From: Haliclystus octoradiatus
Taxonomy: Eukaryota > Cnidaria > Staurozoa > Stauromedusae > Haliclystidae
NCBI GenBank assembly: GCA_916610825.1
Contig: OU744448.1
Coordinates: 7,240,650 to 7,304,649 of the forward strand
DNA length: 64,000 bases
Direction: 5' to 3'
The position numbers and the translations under genes are program-made. Shown here one piece after another: positions 44,891-57,810 of the stretch (the stretch's first letter is position 1; each line of letters begins with the position of its first letter). The notes beneath the pieces were generated by a model that was not told the DNA's origin, ran no database searches, and saw nothing but the letters and a program-made list of their open reading frames with translations.

Positions 44891-47309
44891 ATTTTTACGA
44901 TTGCCTCTGAAAGTGTAGAACATATAGTCTAATCAAAATATTGAAATAACTAGTGTAAGTGCTTTAAATTATTAATATCAACATCGTCTACTACGACAAT
45001 ATCAATTTTAGTTTGGATTAAACATTCCATTTAAATCAATTTAATACAGTGACACTGAAATCCTCTATGAGGGTCAGTGCAACAGTTCAATATTGAGTAA
45101 TAGTTTTGATTTATCAGCTGGTCATTCAAAAAAGACCAGTCCATCATAATAAAATCCAAACGTTCAACAATAACTCCACAATGCAACTGCATGTATTATA
45201 GCCAATTGTACGATAACAGCAGAAAATCCAAAAGTCTAAGAGAAAAATGTTGTATAGCTTGCTGCTTATAGGTGAAGTACATTCGCTTTCTTTTATTAGT
45301 ATCAAGGATTTGTACATGGCCTACTGCCTAAATGTAAGCTAGCATAATACAACATCATGAATTTGCATTTCTTATTTTTTTAATTTCTTAAGGTGGGGAA
45401 CAATACAGAAGCATTCAGAACAAAAGAATCGTAGCAGGGGCCTCAATCTATGCAACTTTTCATTGATTGTCTGGATTACGAAATATTCCGTATTTGGTAC
45501 TTAACGGGTTGAGAATAACCAATTTGAAGCTCAGCTTTGCCACTTCGTTAGTGACTGCTATTCGTCTTGCTTAGCGTGAAACATGAGTATACATGATAAT
45601 TATGGGTAGGATATATATGTTTTGTTCTGACGAGATTTGTTTGTCCTTCTTGAATCCTAGACCATTTCAACATTAATGCCAGGATGGGATTAGACGACAA
45701 TTTGCTCAGATTATATAATTACCTAATTCATTGGTCAATGGACATATATGCTGGTTATTAAATTTCATTCTTTTTTATATACACTATTCTTACAAAGTGA
45801 TTGTAAATATATGTCAAATTTTAGCGAGACAATGTGATGTGACTCAAATTGAGCAACGCTTGTTTTGTCGGTAAAAGTAAGGTAGACCCCGACTCGTCCC
45901 CTTCCCTACTCTCCACTATATAAGTAGCAGGTAGTTTACGATCGTGATTAAGCCCATCAAGGTGAGTTTATACCGCTTCACGCAGTTAGTTGATGGTAGC
46001 ATGATATTCTTAAGTTATGTTTTGAAGCTTTCATTCCAAAAATAGCCACGCTCCAGCTGCTTTGATCAGTTTCCTAAACATGTGATGAAATGAAGTTTTT
46101 ATTTCTTCTCCAATTAAAAAGCACACGCTAGAATCGGTAGAAATAATCAGCAGAAAAATTAAGATTTCTGCAAATTAATTTTACACCCGACCTCTTAAAT
46201 GTCATTTTGACGGAAAAGATCTGGCACTAGTTCCTATGTAAGATTTTTCTCTCAGGATTTACTTATATTATTATACCGAACAATTCCGCATCGTTTTCAG
46301 ACCTAGAATGTTCAATCAAACATTTCAAATGTCACTAAAAGATAAAGATTACATACTAAGCTGCTTATGGCCAGCAATGGCTTGAAATTGGACCATGTTC
46401 TATTTGATCTGAAATTTAACTTGATCTAATTTAAAATTGACTGCTATTTGGAAATTTTTTAAAGGTGTAGCTTATTCGATTTGTGCCAAAACTTTGAACT
46501 ACAAAAATAGATGAAAATGATAAAGAAAACCACAGAAACAAATACGTATATTACTCTATTTGATCTACTATTTATTTCCTAATAATAATTCTTTATTCAA
46601 TTTATCCAATTGAAAGGTCATTCAAATATACAGTATAATCAATACAATATATTATTACAGAATCATCAAAAGCTCATATACGAATATTTCATGTTTTTTG
46701 GCTAAAATTTACAACAATTAAGTCTATTTACAATGAAAATGGGTTATCAAAACAGAGAGATTTACTTTACAGAAATATCCCAAATCATAAATTATTAAAT
46801 ATTAAATAGAATTAGAATAATTATTGACAAAATGCATCCATTACATATAAAGTAGCAATCAAGTTAAACATCGAATATAGTTCAAATGCAACAACGGAAT
46901 TATAAACATTGCAAAATATTGTATGGCTGTATGGATTAGTATATAGTATACTGATGTGTAACTTGAACATACGCGAAAAGATGCGGCGATGATCGAGCAA
47001 CTGGATATTTTATCATTGGATCGGATCGACCACAGAACGTATCGATTGTCGTGCGTATTCCCGATTTGAAAAAAAAACGTATAATATAAATAGTATAATA
47101 ACCATAGAGTCCAAGTAAATTTACACAGTAATCAATAATAATTATTAACTTTCCTGCATATAGTTCCAATTTGAAATCGGGCAGCATCGACTGTTGGTCG
47201 ATGATCTCGATTATTATCCCCACATCAATGTAATTAATTAGTTTACATACATTACAATTAATAAGTGTGATATTTACATAATAAGTGTGTATACTTATAT
47301 AATGATAAT

Positions 47310-47839
47310 TTAATTATCAAAACGCAGCCGTGATGATTGTAAAAATACAGCCAACATCGAAACAAACACAGCAACTATTAAACCAAACAAAAAGAAACGA
47401 TTTAATATCATAGCCTGCATCATCCAATCTGTTTCAAAACTTAATTTCTTATTCTCTCTTTCGATTATATTTGCCATAGCTACAGATGGACCAGGTGCCA
47501 TATGCCTTAATATGATACTACGAAATAGACTATGTGATGTTGAGGCCTTTCTTTCAACGTTTTCATTTGCTTCTATTAGTGTTGGACCAGCCCTCACTTC
47601 TAATTGAGCCTCATCGATGTATTTTTTGTCTAGGCTAGCCCGTAGGCTATGTTCTGATCTGCTACTTTGACGTTTAAGTTGTCTGGTTTTCACGGGTGAA
47701 TATTCCATATATGGTGCACTGTTGATATGTTTACGTTGTTGAGGTTTTTTAACGCGATATGTCAAGTCAGCACTTTTTTGAGCTTTTGTTGGCAAATTTA
47801 AAGGGATTTTATCTTCACCTTCGCCTTCTTCACTTGCAT
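47310..47839 (-). CDS. Receptor last exon: end of M3-M4 loop and M4
   Basis: Encodes the last part of the cytoplasmic loop, an amphipathic segment before M4 (SFETDWMMQAM), the M4 helix, and the short extracellular end SSRLRFDN. Stop TAA at 47310-47312; acceptor ATACTTAG, phase 1 in. Confidence 0.92.
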
Positions 47840-50800
47840 CTAAGTATAAAGAATATTATTTATTTAATTATGGGAATTAAACTTTGACATATACTTTACA
47901 TCAAAACATTTATGTATCAACTAATTTGCGAAGAGGGAATAAAATTGAATTAGATTAAACAATTTTCTCCACAGAGCCAATGAGAAAAATGCAAAAAATT
48001 TAGCTTGATTCAAGGTTACTTTGTTTCAATCAAAACTTCGTGTACAAATATCCAACTATGGAAAGTTTTTCTTGGAAGATAAATCGTTTGGAATTGGATA
48101 TGGACAATCATATCTTGCTCAAAACAAGAAATTTCTGCTTAATACAAATGAGACAGATCTCGAATCAAGCAAAATTTTCTTAAAGAAAAGAGAAAGACAG
48201 TCATTACACACAATTCGGGATCTTATACATAGGGTTTTATTACCATTTACGACGACGACAAACACATTCTGATTACAGTTAACACATATATACGCAGTAG
48301 ATATAGGAATACAAGGGTGTTAGATTTATAACATCACAACTCTATATAGTTCAACCGTTCGGCATTCTAGTTCAACTATAATCAAATATATGCTGAATTC
48401 AATTGGAAGAACTATTTAGGTCAAAAGCCTCTGAAAGCAGAAGCAACATTTCTACTAAGTAAATGGGTGTGAAACTGCGTAGACAATGATCCCGGGGGTG
48501 AGGCGTGATTTGTAAGGCATGATACGCTACTTGTGGTGTATGAGTCATTAAGGAGGTTTGTATCTAGGTGACAAGTTTAAATGCCATTCGTAAAAAATCA
48601 TGTTGAAAGCAAGTTGCAATCATATGGTGACTATCATTCAGCTTTAGTTCGTATTTGGTTATAATTCTAAATGCATCCATTCAATACTACAACCGGAAAC
48701 TCCTGCTGAACCTATAGTATAAGTTCTCTTACCAGCGGGACTACCAGGTAGATTGACAATGAAGTTTAAGTCAGTAGGAGACTTTTTATTTTCTGTTTTT
48801 CCAGTCTCTGTTTCGGTCTGAGATGATGTACATGAGCCTTTGTCATCATTGAATTCATTTTCTGCGAAACCAGAATCTGGTCGACCTTCGGTAGATTCTC
48901 CAGCTGTGGTTCGTGAGGTTGTCGCTTGACTTTCGGTAACACTCGCTCCATCGTCATTTGTTAGATTCTCCGTTGAATTTCTAGCAGGTTTGTTATCTGT
49001 TTTATTATCGTTAATATCTTCTTGGGATGTCTCTTCCATTACTAAGGAGATCTTTGGTGCAGCATCGTCTTCCTTTTCTGCCTTCTTTTTGTGATGTTTT
49101 GAACGCTTTTTTCGTTTGTTTTTTTCATTTTTATCTTCTTTTCGTCGTTTTTTCTTGGACGGTTTAATGGGAGACGGGAGTACTTCGACTTCATCCACGT
49201 GAGTTTGTAGATGGATGATCTCAGGTAAGCGACGAAGTATTTGCATGACGGCAGAATCTTCTGGTGATTCATCTTAATAACAAAGTAATAACAATAAACA
49301 TATTACATTTAAAAAGAGGATGCAGAGATCTTGGACAATTTGTTTTTTACAAATCATATTCTTCTTACCCATCGTTCCAATTTTATTTGGATTTTTACGA
49401 TATGGATGTCGGATAAGACGAGCAAGGTAACCAAATGTCAACGTCTAATAAAATGAACAAACAACAAGTATGATTAAAATTTTGCAATGCACCAAAAAAA
49501 TGAATGCTCAGCCACAGCAATAAGCATTCTCATTCAGCTTCAAATAGCCTTTGTCGATAATTTGTAGGATAGTTTCGACTCCTGTGTGGAGTTTGCTCCA
49601 TGCAGCTACTTAATGTTCCTTCTGCAAGTTATACTATCCGAAACACAATAAAATGTACCAATATGACGTATACAGTCAAACCTGTTATAACGGTCACCTC
49701 TATACAGCGGCCACCTGTCTATAACGGTCTCTCTCGAAATGTCTAAAATTGTATTTTATATCTAATCAAACCTGTATATAAAGGCCACCTGTTTATAGTG
49801 ATCAATTTATCTACCTCTAGTAGCTGGCTGTTATATACAAGTCTCACTGTATATGGTAATAATGTTTAGAAACTATTAATATGATTTTGTAAATTATTTA
49901 CACATGAAATTCCTATTTGCTTAAAGAAAAATACACTTTCTCGGGATAATAAAATGTTTACTTGAAACAAAAATATTCAACCTTTCCAAATCGACATAAA
50001 AAATTATAAATAGACAAAAATGAGCAACTTTCTTACAAAATTTCTGTAATGTCCAGTCATGCTGATAGCTTACAATGCTGGATGATATTGGTTGTCTGAT
50101 ATAGAGAAATAGAATACATGCTTAAAGATTGATACATTACATACCCGTAGCATTTTAGAGTGTTCGAATAAACTGATTCCTTCTGGATCGTATATATGTA
50201 AACAGAAACATGATAATATCATGGCAACAGTGATTTCAACAATAATGCATGCGTAGAACTTCGTGATCAAAGGAAACTCTTCTGATGTCGATGGCATTTT
50301 CTTATTAACAACACCAAGGTAGACAGCCAGACATAATATCAGAGTGATACCACATTCTACAAATAATAATGAAGAATTTGTCAGCAACCTTAGAAGGTCA
50401 TATACAATATACATAGATCATCTTCATCTACTATAGTAGCTCAAATACAGTTGTAAAACATCCAATCTATTAACATTCACATGATATACAATTCACGCTG
50501 CCGCAGCACGGTAAAATCCCCCCAGTAGAACATCAGGTGTAGATGCGTGGGTGCGTAGGAGCCTCATGACGATTGTCTCATGACCGCCTTTACATTGGAG
50601 GTGCATCACCTTAAGTCAACACACAAAGCTATGAATGAAATATCTACCATGAATTTTGAAAATAAATCATTGAAAATTTAATTTCAAGGGTTATGTTATT
50701 GAATTTAGATTAGAAAGATAGATAGATGTATATTGCAATCACTCCTGTGTAAACAATAGTTACAATTTGTTTGTTTTTTAAATACAATTATAATATTTTT

Positions 50801-53800
50801 AATATTTTATTTTAGTTTATAGTTTGAAATATGTACATATATAGACCTCTGTAATTTGATTTTTAAGTATGATAGTTTTTAATAATTTGAATTATTTGTA
50901 TACCATGGAAATAAAATTACAAAAAAATTAAAAAAAAATATATATATATATTATATTGATTAATTCCCATTTATAAATGATTGGGGATTTGATATTAGTC
51001 AAGATCTTAATGGAAACGCCTTGAATATGACCTGACTAATAACAGAAGTGCCTAAAGGCTAAAATATCATAACAATGTGCCCTCGCGGAGAAAGCAGTCT
51101 ATTCTATTCCATCCATTTATCCTTTCCCAGGTCTAATAGCAAAGCAGTACAATAACCTAAGCTACCCGCTTTAAAATAAAGATTACTTTATGCCCCCATT
51201 GAAACCATATATCCATATCATAGGCTCGATGTGTTCATTCATTCATCAACAACTCATTAAAATTATAGTCTCACTGTAACGTATGATTCGATAGCATGAG
51301 TTCCAACACAATTCTACGATTTCCAAGGGAGTGGCTTTATCAGAGTGGCTTCAAAGGCGATATTGTTTGACTGAAATTGCTATTAACTATGATCGAGTAT
51401 ACACATATAAATGAGGAGTTACATACTATAACTGATTCCTTCTGGATCGTATATATGTAAACAGAAACATGATAATATCATGGCAACTGTATAAAATGAA
51501 ATGATCAAACATGAAGGTAAAATTGCTAAAATTTTCATGAACAGTTCGTGAACTCATAATGAACTTTTTTTTCACAGAAATCTTTCTTTTATTACTTCTA
51601 TAAAACATATAACAATTATTATTATGAGTTATACATACCCATTCTCTTCCCAACTTCTGGGGGTACGAGAAACACCAAGATCGATAAAATAGCCACAATA
51701 ACAGGTGGTAGCGTATAATTTATAATTTCAAATGTTGATGTTCTTGTGATTGGTATATTATAAATAATACTTGAACAATATCTCTTTGCATCAAACGGAC
51801 ATGGAATGAAGCCTTCTGTATTATCAATTTCATTTAACGTCCATGATTTGTGTGCAACGTATGGTACAAGATCGTTACCACCTTCTAAACGTGTTAAACG
51901 CACAGCGTTGGCGTCTAATGACCATGAAATAAATTCTAATGTACACATTTGACTATCAAATGGATAATCAGCTATGTTCATTTTACATGTTGATTCAACA
52001 ATTGATGGAAAATGTAATTTAATTATTCCATTGCTATTCACTGTGGCGTAGAAATGTTGATCATCTGATTCGGCTGGATCAGTAAAACGAAAACCATCAC
52101 TAATGGAGAACCTAGAAATAACAATATTAGTTTAAGCATTTTTTTTTCTTGCTTCAGGTGAATATGTTCTTGTTTTAAGAAAACATTTTCTTATTTTAAG
52201 TACCAGGATTTTCCTATGAGTAAATTTTTTGTTTGCGTATTTTATTTGATAGAATCGGAAACCCGGAGGATAACTTCCATTTCTCTCCAATTGGGTTGTT
52301 CCAATAGAACTTGGCAGAATGACAATTAAAAAGTTTCAGATCATAAAAAGATACTGCAAATAATATTTTACAAATGACATGATACTACCCTGTAAAACTT
52401 TGAAAAAAAGTTATAAAATTTGGTCTAAAGTTAAACGGTATCCCTCAAAAAGATTGTATAAAAAAGAATACTCTAAAATTCTGTTCTGAATTTTGAAATA
52501 ACCCTATAATATTTTAATGTCCTTGTGTGATTAAAGTATGGAAGTATCCCACGGGATCAGGAACAATCAGGGCCCCATAAAACCTAGCAATCCAGCATAC
52601 AGGTGATGAGGGGACGGTTCATTTTTTTTCCTGACACGTAGGAAACACTGTACGCAGCATTTGATAGGCCGTGGCGTTTCTTTCACGTGCGAGAATATGA
52701 TACGCGTCTGCATTGATTGGCTAAGATAAAATACAAACGAAAAATGCCACAGGAAGTAAACAATGAAATCTCGCTAGGAAGATTTTTACATATAATAAAC
52801 AATTATATAACTCACGTATTGTATAGTAATAGGTCTGGTTTCCAAATAATATCTGCGGGGACGTGAATTTCTCTAACGTGACCATAATTTGATTCATCCC
52901 ATTTCAATCTTCGATCTTCCCATTCCTATAAAGAATGCAGCAAAATGGAATAATCTTACACGCTACTATTTACTATATGCACGCCAATAAAAATATGAAT
53001 ATGATACACTGCCATTCCCACTTGAATTTTACTCGCTCTTCTATCATACACAGGTTATAATTCACGCTTGACTGTTTTGCTTTATTGCCCGAGGCCATAA
53101 GCATAATATTATTATGCTAAATCGAATTAAACTAGATGGAACGCTTTCCTGCCTCATTTTTAAGTGACTTACAAGTCTTGCATGCAACAATGATACAACT
53201 GAATATACTAAGACAATTTTGATCACACTTGTTAGTCCGAAGATATCTATTTCGTGAGAGGAAAAGAGCCATCACAGAAGATCCTGGTATATAGCGCGTA
53301 GCGCTTCGGTATAGTCGGTATGTGAGACTGCTGCTCGAATCATACACAAATCTCGTACCCCATTAAGTCTCGTGTTAAGAAATAATCATACGTAAAAGAG
53401 ACAGTGATACATTTCACCATTTGTATATACACATTTGTAATCAAAATATCTTGAATTTGGATACATACTAATCGAAACCATATAATTGACTTTAATACTT
53501 CGTGTTTTTCATCCTAATGAATTTGAAGACAAAACAAGCAACTTTATAAAATACATCTTGAAAATCACAATGTCACATCAAATATATATGGGCATAATTA
53601 ATTTTGAGTCTCAGTTTAGAATTAATAACGAACTGATAAATGACAGTACCTAAAAGGTTTGAAGTCTAAACTATGGATCCGGGATCTTCTACTTGAACTC
53701 GGATTATCATCAAACCTTTCAGAAACATTAATGACTGTGACATTATCACAATGGGGTCTATGAATCGTTCTTATACACGATTGCATTGTCTAACTGATCG

Positions 53801-56800
53801 TCATGCAATGTCAGCAGTGAACGTATCGATTAATTATTGGGTCCGTAATTCAGCACTGGTTCGACGGACCAATGAATGTATAGCCTTTATAAACTATATG
53901 GTTCATGGGAATGAATATCAAGATAACGTATAATTATAGGATATTTGATATTTTAATCTATAATCCATCTCTTTGATGTCATAAAAATTGGGTATACCAA
54001 AGAAATTATATACCAAGCAGAAATTCTGCAACAAATTAGAAAAACTTCAGAAATTATTAAACCAAGTTGAAAATCCAATTTCTAATGATCAATTATTGGT
54101 CTTATAAACAAACAATTCAAAAACAAAGAATCTAGAAAGGATACCCAAACTTGGAAAATTTTAGATAGATTTATTTAAGACATCAAACAAATGTAAATCA
54201 CACAGAAAAATAAGTGTTGTAACATTTTTAGATAATATATACAAATTGTAGAATTTCAAAGCTTCTTAAATTCTAATTTAAGGAACATTTTGGTTATATA
54301 CTTTCAAATCGTTTAAAAAGATTGTCTATATTTTTTAATGAAATGAAATGATGAATAAAGAATATATTGAGATAAAATAGAGGATTTAGATAGTTGTTTG
54401 GGGGGTTTATCTTTGTTCTCTATGGAAGTTTATAGAGCTTGGCAGCAATACCCCGGATGTGGGGTTTGTTCTATAAATCTGGTATACGGGGGTGTTTCAA
54501 TATGAAAGAGTACCTTTCACTAAATTCTAAAACGAATGTATAGGGTATTCTTCGCCATGAAAAAGTTTCAAGATATACTTTTTGACTTCTGGCAAATTTT
54601 TTAATTCTCTTCTAAAATATTTTTTTTGTTGTTTGCTCCAAATTTATCTTTCTCATCATTCTTAAATATATTTGGGGTATCCCTTTCATGATATGAACAA
54701 CGATTCTGCCAAAGTTGTATTTGAATGAATCCGTCGAATCGCAATGGAAGTTACATAGCCTCATTCCATCACCATTAGGGCCGTGATGGAATGAGGCTAG
54801 AAGTTAACCCCCCTCATTTTCAAAAAAGTGGCATCCCGTCACTGTCAATCCCTTTTAAAAAGATAATCCAAAATATCTCAACCAGGTCCTTTTTTAAATT
54901 GTATACTTACAACATCTAATATCTGTACAAATCCCATTGCAAATTTAACATGTGTGTAACCAGGTGATAGAGGTCTAGGTCTAACAGCATTTGCATAATT
55001 CTCGAATAAATCACTTAGCAAATGCCTTTCAAAACTGGCATTCTGACACAAAACTGAAAAGAGTAAAAACATTCAATGAATCAAATGGAAGGATGGGGTG
55101 GGACGGTGGGGTGCAGTCAGGGTCCGACAGCAGTGGGAATCATGGCTAGAGAATAATTCAAAAGAATGTTGATATTTTTATAATCTATCGGTCAAACATG
55201 AGCAACAAAAAATTCAGACAAAAATATTGAAATGCCTGGATTGCAGAAGGCTGAATCTTTTGTCAGCCCTTGGTGATGATGGGAGTGGGGGGAGGGGTGT
55301 ATGTAAATATTAAAGAATAATATGGTTATTTGTCATTTTCATTATCATCATTAGTTTCAGAAAGTCACTCAATTCTTATTTACTATATACAAAATAACAA
55401 ATAAGTAATTCTACATTTTTACAAGCATATATGGAATCTATATATCTCTATAAATAATGATGCTAAGGATGAAATCCATTCCCCAATAAACTGTAATAAT
55501 ATCAGTTGGAAACTTAACTGGTAATCAGTATTATGATGAAGCAGACATCAATTACGGTTTATACCGGGTTTATAAAATGTGACCTTTTTAGAAATGAGAT
55601 TAAAACTTAGTGATAATTAGTTTTCAGCATAACTACTTAATTTCCAAATCTTATTGCATATTTTTTTTGGCAAATTCTTTCTTTGTAGATATGATTTAGT
55701 TGTCAAGAATTGAACAATTTAAAGTATTTAATAAAATAAAATTCATTAATATCACCAGATATATTATAGCCTACTCGCAGACTCACTGTCAAAATGTAGA
55801 TGAGTCCATACTGTTTTACTGAGTTTACATGTTTGACAGTGAGTCTCCCAAATTGCTAAAAAAGTTCAATAGACGGATTTTTTTTAAGTTTCATCAGATT
55901 TTTTCGTGTTTTTGTTTTTTTTTTAATCCCAACATCATGTACTCATGATCAGTATTGTTTCAACACTGACGGATTCTAAACTTTCTTATAAAAAAACGTG
56001 TGTTTATCGCAAATACATGTTAAAATTAAAGACAAACTAAACCATTCATTATGAAAACTTCATGAAAAAGCTATCAATTTTGCTGAGTTATGAAATCAGA
56101 ATGAAAAATTGTATTCATTTTCAAGAACAGAAAATCTAGTTGCAATAATGAAATTACTTGAAATGATAAATTTTATAACCAAGATCTATTACACGTATCC
56201 AGCAAGTGTGTAGGTAATTTTATTATTATATGTAACTGCAAATTTCAACAACTTTAGACACATTGGAAAAAGTTTAATGACAGGGATAAAGGTACAAATG
56301 ATATATAACTAAATTAACTAATGCATTTGCATTAAAATTGTATATATCTACATATGAACATTGTGATCAATTATGACAAACAGTTGCCAAACATCTGCCA
56401 AACATTTGCCAAACATACACCAATCAATTGTATATATACTAGTATTTCTCTTTTGAGTATATATTTTAAGAAATCACCTTCCAAATATCTAATATAATTT
56501 AATATAAACATATAAATGTTGTATGCAACATTTACGATTAATTAATTCAGTATATAAGAATTGTGTCTAGTTGACTTGAAACTATTTCAATAACACGATA
56601 AAAATGAATGAAATCATGCATAAGAGTAACATTTTTAAGTTGCATTTTTGTAATGTAATTAAAATCTATAATTATTATTATACGTATGAAATGGTTAAAT
56701 GTTGTCATTGGGAACGTCTAAGACATGATAACTTCAGTGCAAAGACTTGGATTAACTGTGTTTTCCGAGATGAAATCCAATTTAGGTGGAAATTATACTG

Positions 56801-57125
56801 AAACTATTCACACAAAGCAAGAAGGATTACTATAGATGTGGAATTTACATATTTACTGTATGTCATGGCTTAAAACAGTTTTAAGGATTTTCAGGAAAGA
56901 CGAAGTATATAACCTTCGGTTCAATAGCTTAATATTTGGTTTGGTTAATTAACCTGAATTTCAATGTCAAAATATAATGCGGCATAAAAACGAAATAACA
57001 GTAAAACAAAATATAAACTAACAGAAATGCAATATATAGTTTGAAATTTGATAGATATACTCACATTGTTGAAGACTGCTTAAAATGCAAAAGTGCATGC
57101 AAATAATATTGAAAATGAAATTCAT
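47310..57125 (-). CDS. Nicotinic-type Cys-loop receptor subunit, complete (9 coding exons)
   Basis: Subunit of a pentameric ligand-gated ion channel of the nicotinic acetylcholine receptor family. Exons: 57065-57125, 54911-55053, 53469-53513, 52816-52925, 51639-52111, 50145-50356, 49369-49444, 48733-49272, 47310-47839; total 2190 bases = 729 codons plus stop, with all phases matching. The small 45- and 110-base exons are typical of nAChR genes. Visible: a signal peptide (MNFIFNIICMHFCILSS), FERHLLSDLFENY, Cys-loop C162-C176 with 13 residues between (CKMNIADYPFDSQMC), M1 (IINYTLPPVIVAILSILVFL), M2-M3 and M4 (MMQAMILNRFFLFGLIVAVF). Loop C has separate Cys224 and Cys232 but no adjacent Cys-Cys pair, so it is a non-alpha type. 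Odd: pore positions -1' and 20' are Lys and 2' is Glu, and the M3-M4 loop is about 340 residues and very basic. Confidence 0.94.
48733..49272 (-). CDS. Receptor exon: basic cytoplasmic loop
   Basis: 180 residues of low complexity. A Lys/Arg-rich block (PSKKKRRKEDKNEKNKRKKR then SKHHKKK) is followed by an acidic Ser/Thr/Asn-rich stretch. The family does not conserve this loop. Donor GTAAGA gives phase 1 to the M4 exon. Confidence 0.85.
49369..49444 (-). CDS. Receptor exon: post-M3 helix
   Basis: Encodes TLTFGYLARLIRHPYRKNPN, corresponding to the start of the M3-M4 loop after M3 (where other subunits have ..VFLxxLPRLL). Phase 0 in, phase 1 out, donor GTAAGA. Confidence 0.88.
49673..49849. mobile_element. 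Pogo-like MITE with TA flanks
   Basis: Left end CAGTCAAACCTGTTATAACG, right end CTGTTATATACAAGTCTCACTG (imperfect inverse), with TA on both sides. The interior repeats ACCTGTNTATANNGGYCACC. Same family as the ends of 37201-38308. It lies in a receptor intron. Confidence 0.75.
50145..50356 (-). CDS. Receptor exon: M2 and M3
   Basis: Encodes (E)CGITLILCLAVYLGVVNKK, PSTSEEFPLITKFYACIIVE and TVAMILSCFCLHIY. The M2 gate Leu 9' is kept. Its internal 58 bases (50171-50228) are duplicated at 51430-51487. Confidence 0.93.
51430..51487 (-). repeat. 58-bp exact copy of part of the M3 exon
   Basis: Identical to 50171-50228 (encodes VAMILSCFCLHIYDPEGIS) but lies alone in the intron between the M1 and M2 exons, without similar flanks or splice sites. 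Confidence 0.9.
51532..51585. repeat. GTTCATGAAC-family fragment in receptor intron
   Basis: TTTTCATGAACAGTTCGTGAAC then TTTTTTTTCACAGAAA, words of the foldback family otherwise concentrated in the TDO gene. Confidence 0.45.
51639..52111 (-). CDS. Receptor exon: Cys-loop to M1
   Basis: Contains the Cys-loop C162-C176, the loop B Trp (FISWSLD), loop C with unpaired Cys224 and Cys232, and M1. Acceptor TTTCTAG, donor GTATGT; phase 2 in, phase 1 out. Confidence 0.95.
52816..52925 (-). CDS. Receptor exon: loops D and A
   Basis: 110 bases encoding EWEDRRLKWDESNYG and VPADIIWKPDLLLYN, conserved in nAChR subunits. Donor GTGAGT, phase 0 in, phase 2 out. Confidence 0.95.
53469..53513 (-). CDS. Receptor micro-exon (45 bases)
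   Basis: Encodes DEKHEVLKSIIWFRL, the typical 15-residue nAChR exon 3 (usually DEKNQxLTTNxWLx). Donor GTATGT, phases 0 and 0. Confidence 0.9.
54911..55053 (-). CDS. Receptor exon 2: mature N-terminus
   Basis: Encodes LCQNASFERHLLSDLFENYA.. to KFAMGFVQILDV. Acceptor CTCTTTTCAG, donor GTAAGT; phase 1 in, phase 0 out. NAS is a possible glycosylation site. Confidence 0.93.
55118..55272. repeat. Diverged hAT-like MITE (CAGGGTCCGAC end)
   Basis: Left end CAGGGTCCGACAGCAGTGGG, right end TTTTGTCAGCCCTTG (degraded inverse). It shares its interior (TTATAATCTATCGGTCAAA..AACAAAAAATTCAGA) with the element at 62280-62453. Confidence 0.6.
57065..57125 (-). CDS. Receptor exon 1: signal peptide
   Basis: ATG plus 19 codons of hydrophobic character (MNFIFNIICMHFCILSSLQQ) and one base, to a GTGAGT donor. 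The split codon becomes Phe with exon 2. No other exon with the right phase and a signal peptide was found upstream. Confidence 0.75.
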
Positions 57126-57810
57126 CGGAATGACAAAATATAACAACAAGATAAAATAAAAATCTTTAAACCAACAGCCATAATCTTTGTAAGAGTTTTG
57201 ATATCTTCTATTAATTTATTGCTGTATAAGAAGTTACATAGCTCAATATTTGAGGCATGATACCACCAGATTTCCTTTAAATATTAAAAATAAAACGAAC
57301 ACAGCTATAATAGTTTGAAGTCGGTAGAGCTGTGGAAAGGACAGATACATAAACGATTTTCTATTTTTCCATCTTCTCGCCACCTGCACTCCCTATTGTT
57401 TCCTTAGATTTGATGAGCACAATTTCATGTAAAAAATAATTACTATACACCAGAATTTTGTCAACAAAATCTACCATAACAAGTATAAACAATTTCAGAT
57501 AAAGCTCCGTTTTTAGGGCCAGTATAAATTTTTGAAGCAATAATACTTCATTTTTGCAAAGTTTCTAAATGTGAAATCGGTATATGATTAAATGATATTA
57601 AGGTGTTGTTGTTGTTATGCCAACTGCTATATACAATCCAATGTTGAACTTATTAATAATTTATCCCAATCTACTATTTGAAAATGAAGTTTTGATGACA
57701 ACCCAACAATCGACTTGTGTAAATAAATTTATCAGTTGCGCATGCTTATACGACAACAACGGAATACATTAAACACGTGATCAGGTTGATCAGGTACCTT
57801 ATCTACTTAC

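Larger units (their letters stand above)
42928..47309. other. Convergent intergenic region (KCNH / nicotinic receptor 3' ends)
   Basis: About 4.4 kb with no convincing gene. It holds the two 3' UTRs and an 83-bp tandem repeat (44610-44890). Open frames here are short and repeat-derived or composition-driven. Confidence 0.5.

Noticed and set aside
48021..48272. Open frame of 83 codons on the plus strand in a receptor intron
   Set aside because: Contains CAAAACAAGAAATTT-type words related to the 83-bp repeat family at 44.6 kb; no protein motif.
57130..57192. Second signal-peptide-like start (MAVGLKIFILSCCYILSF) upstream of the receptor
   Set aside because: It runs into a stop before any usable donor; the ATG at 57123-57125 with a GTGAGT donor fits the required phase.
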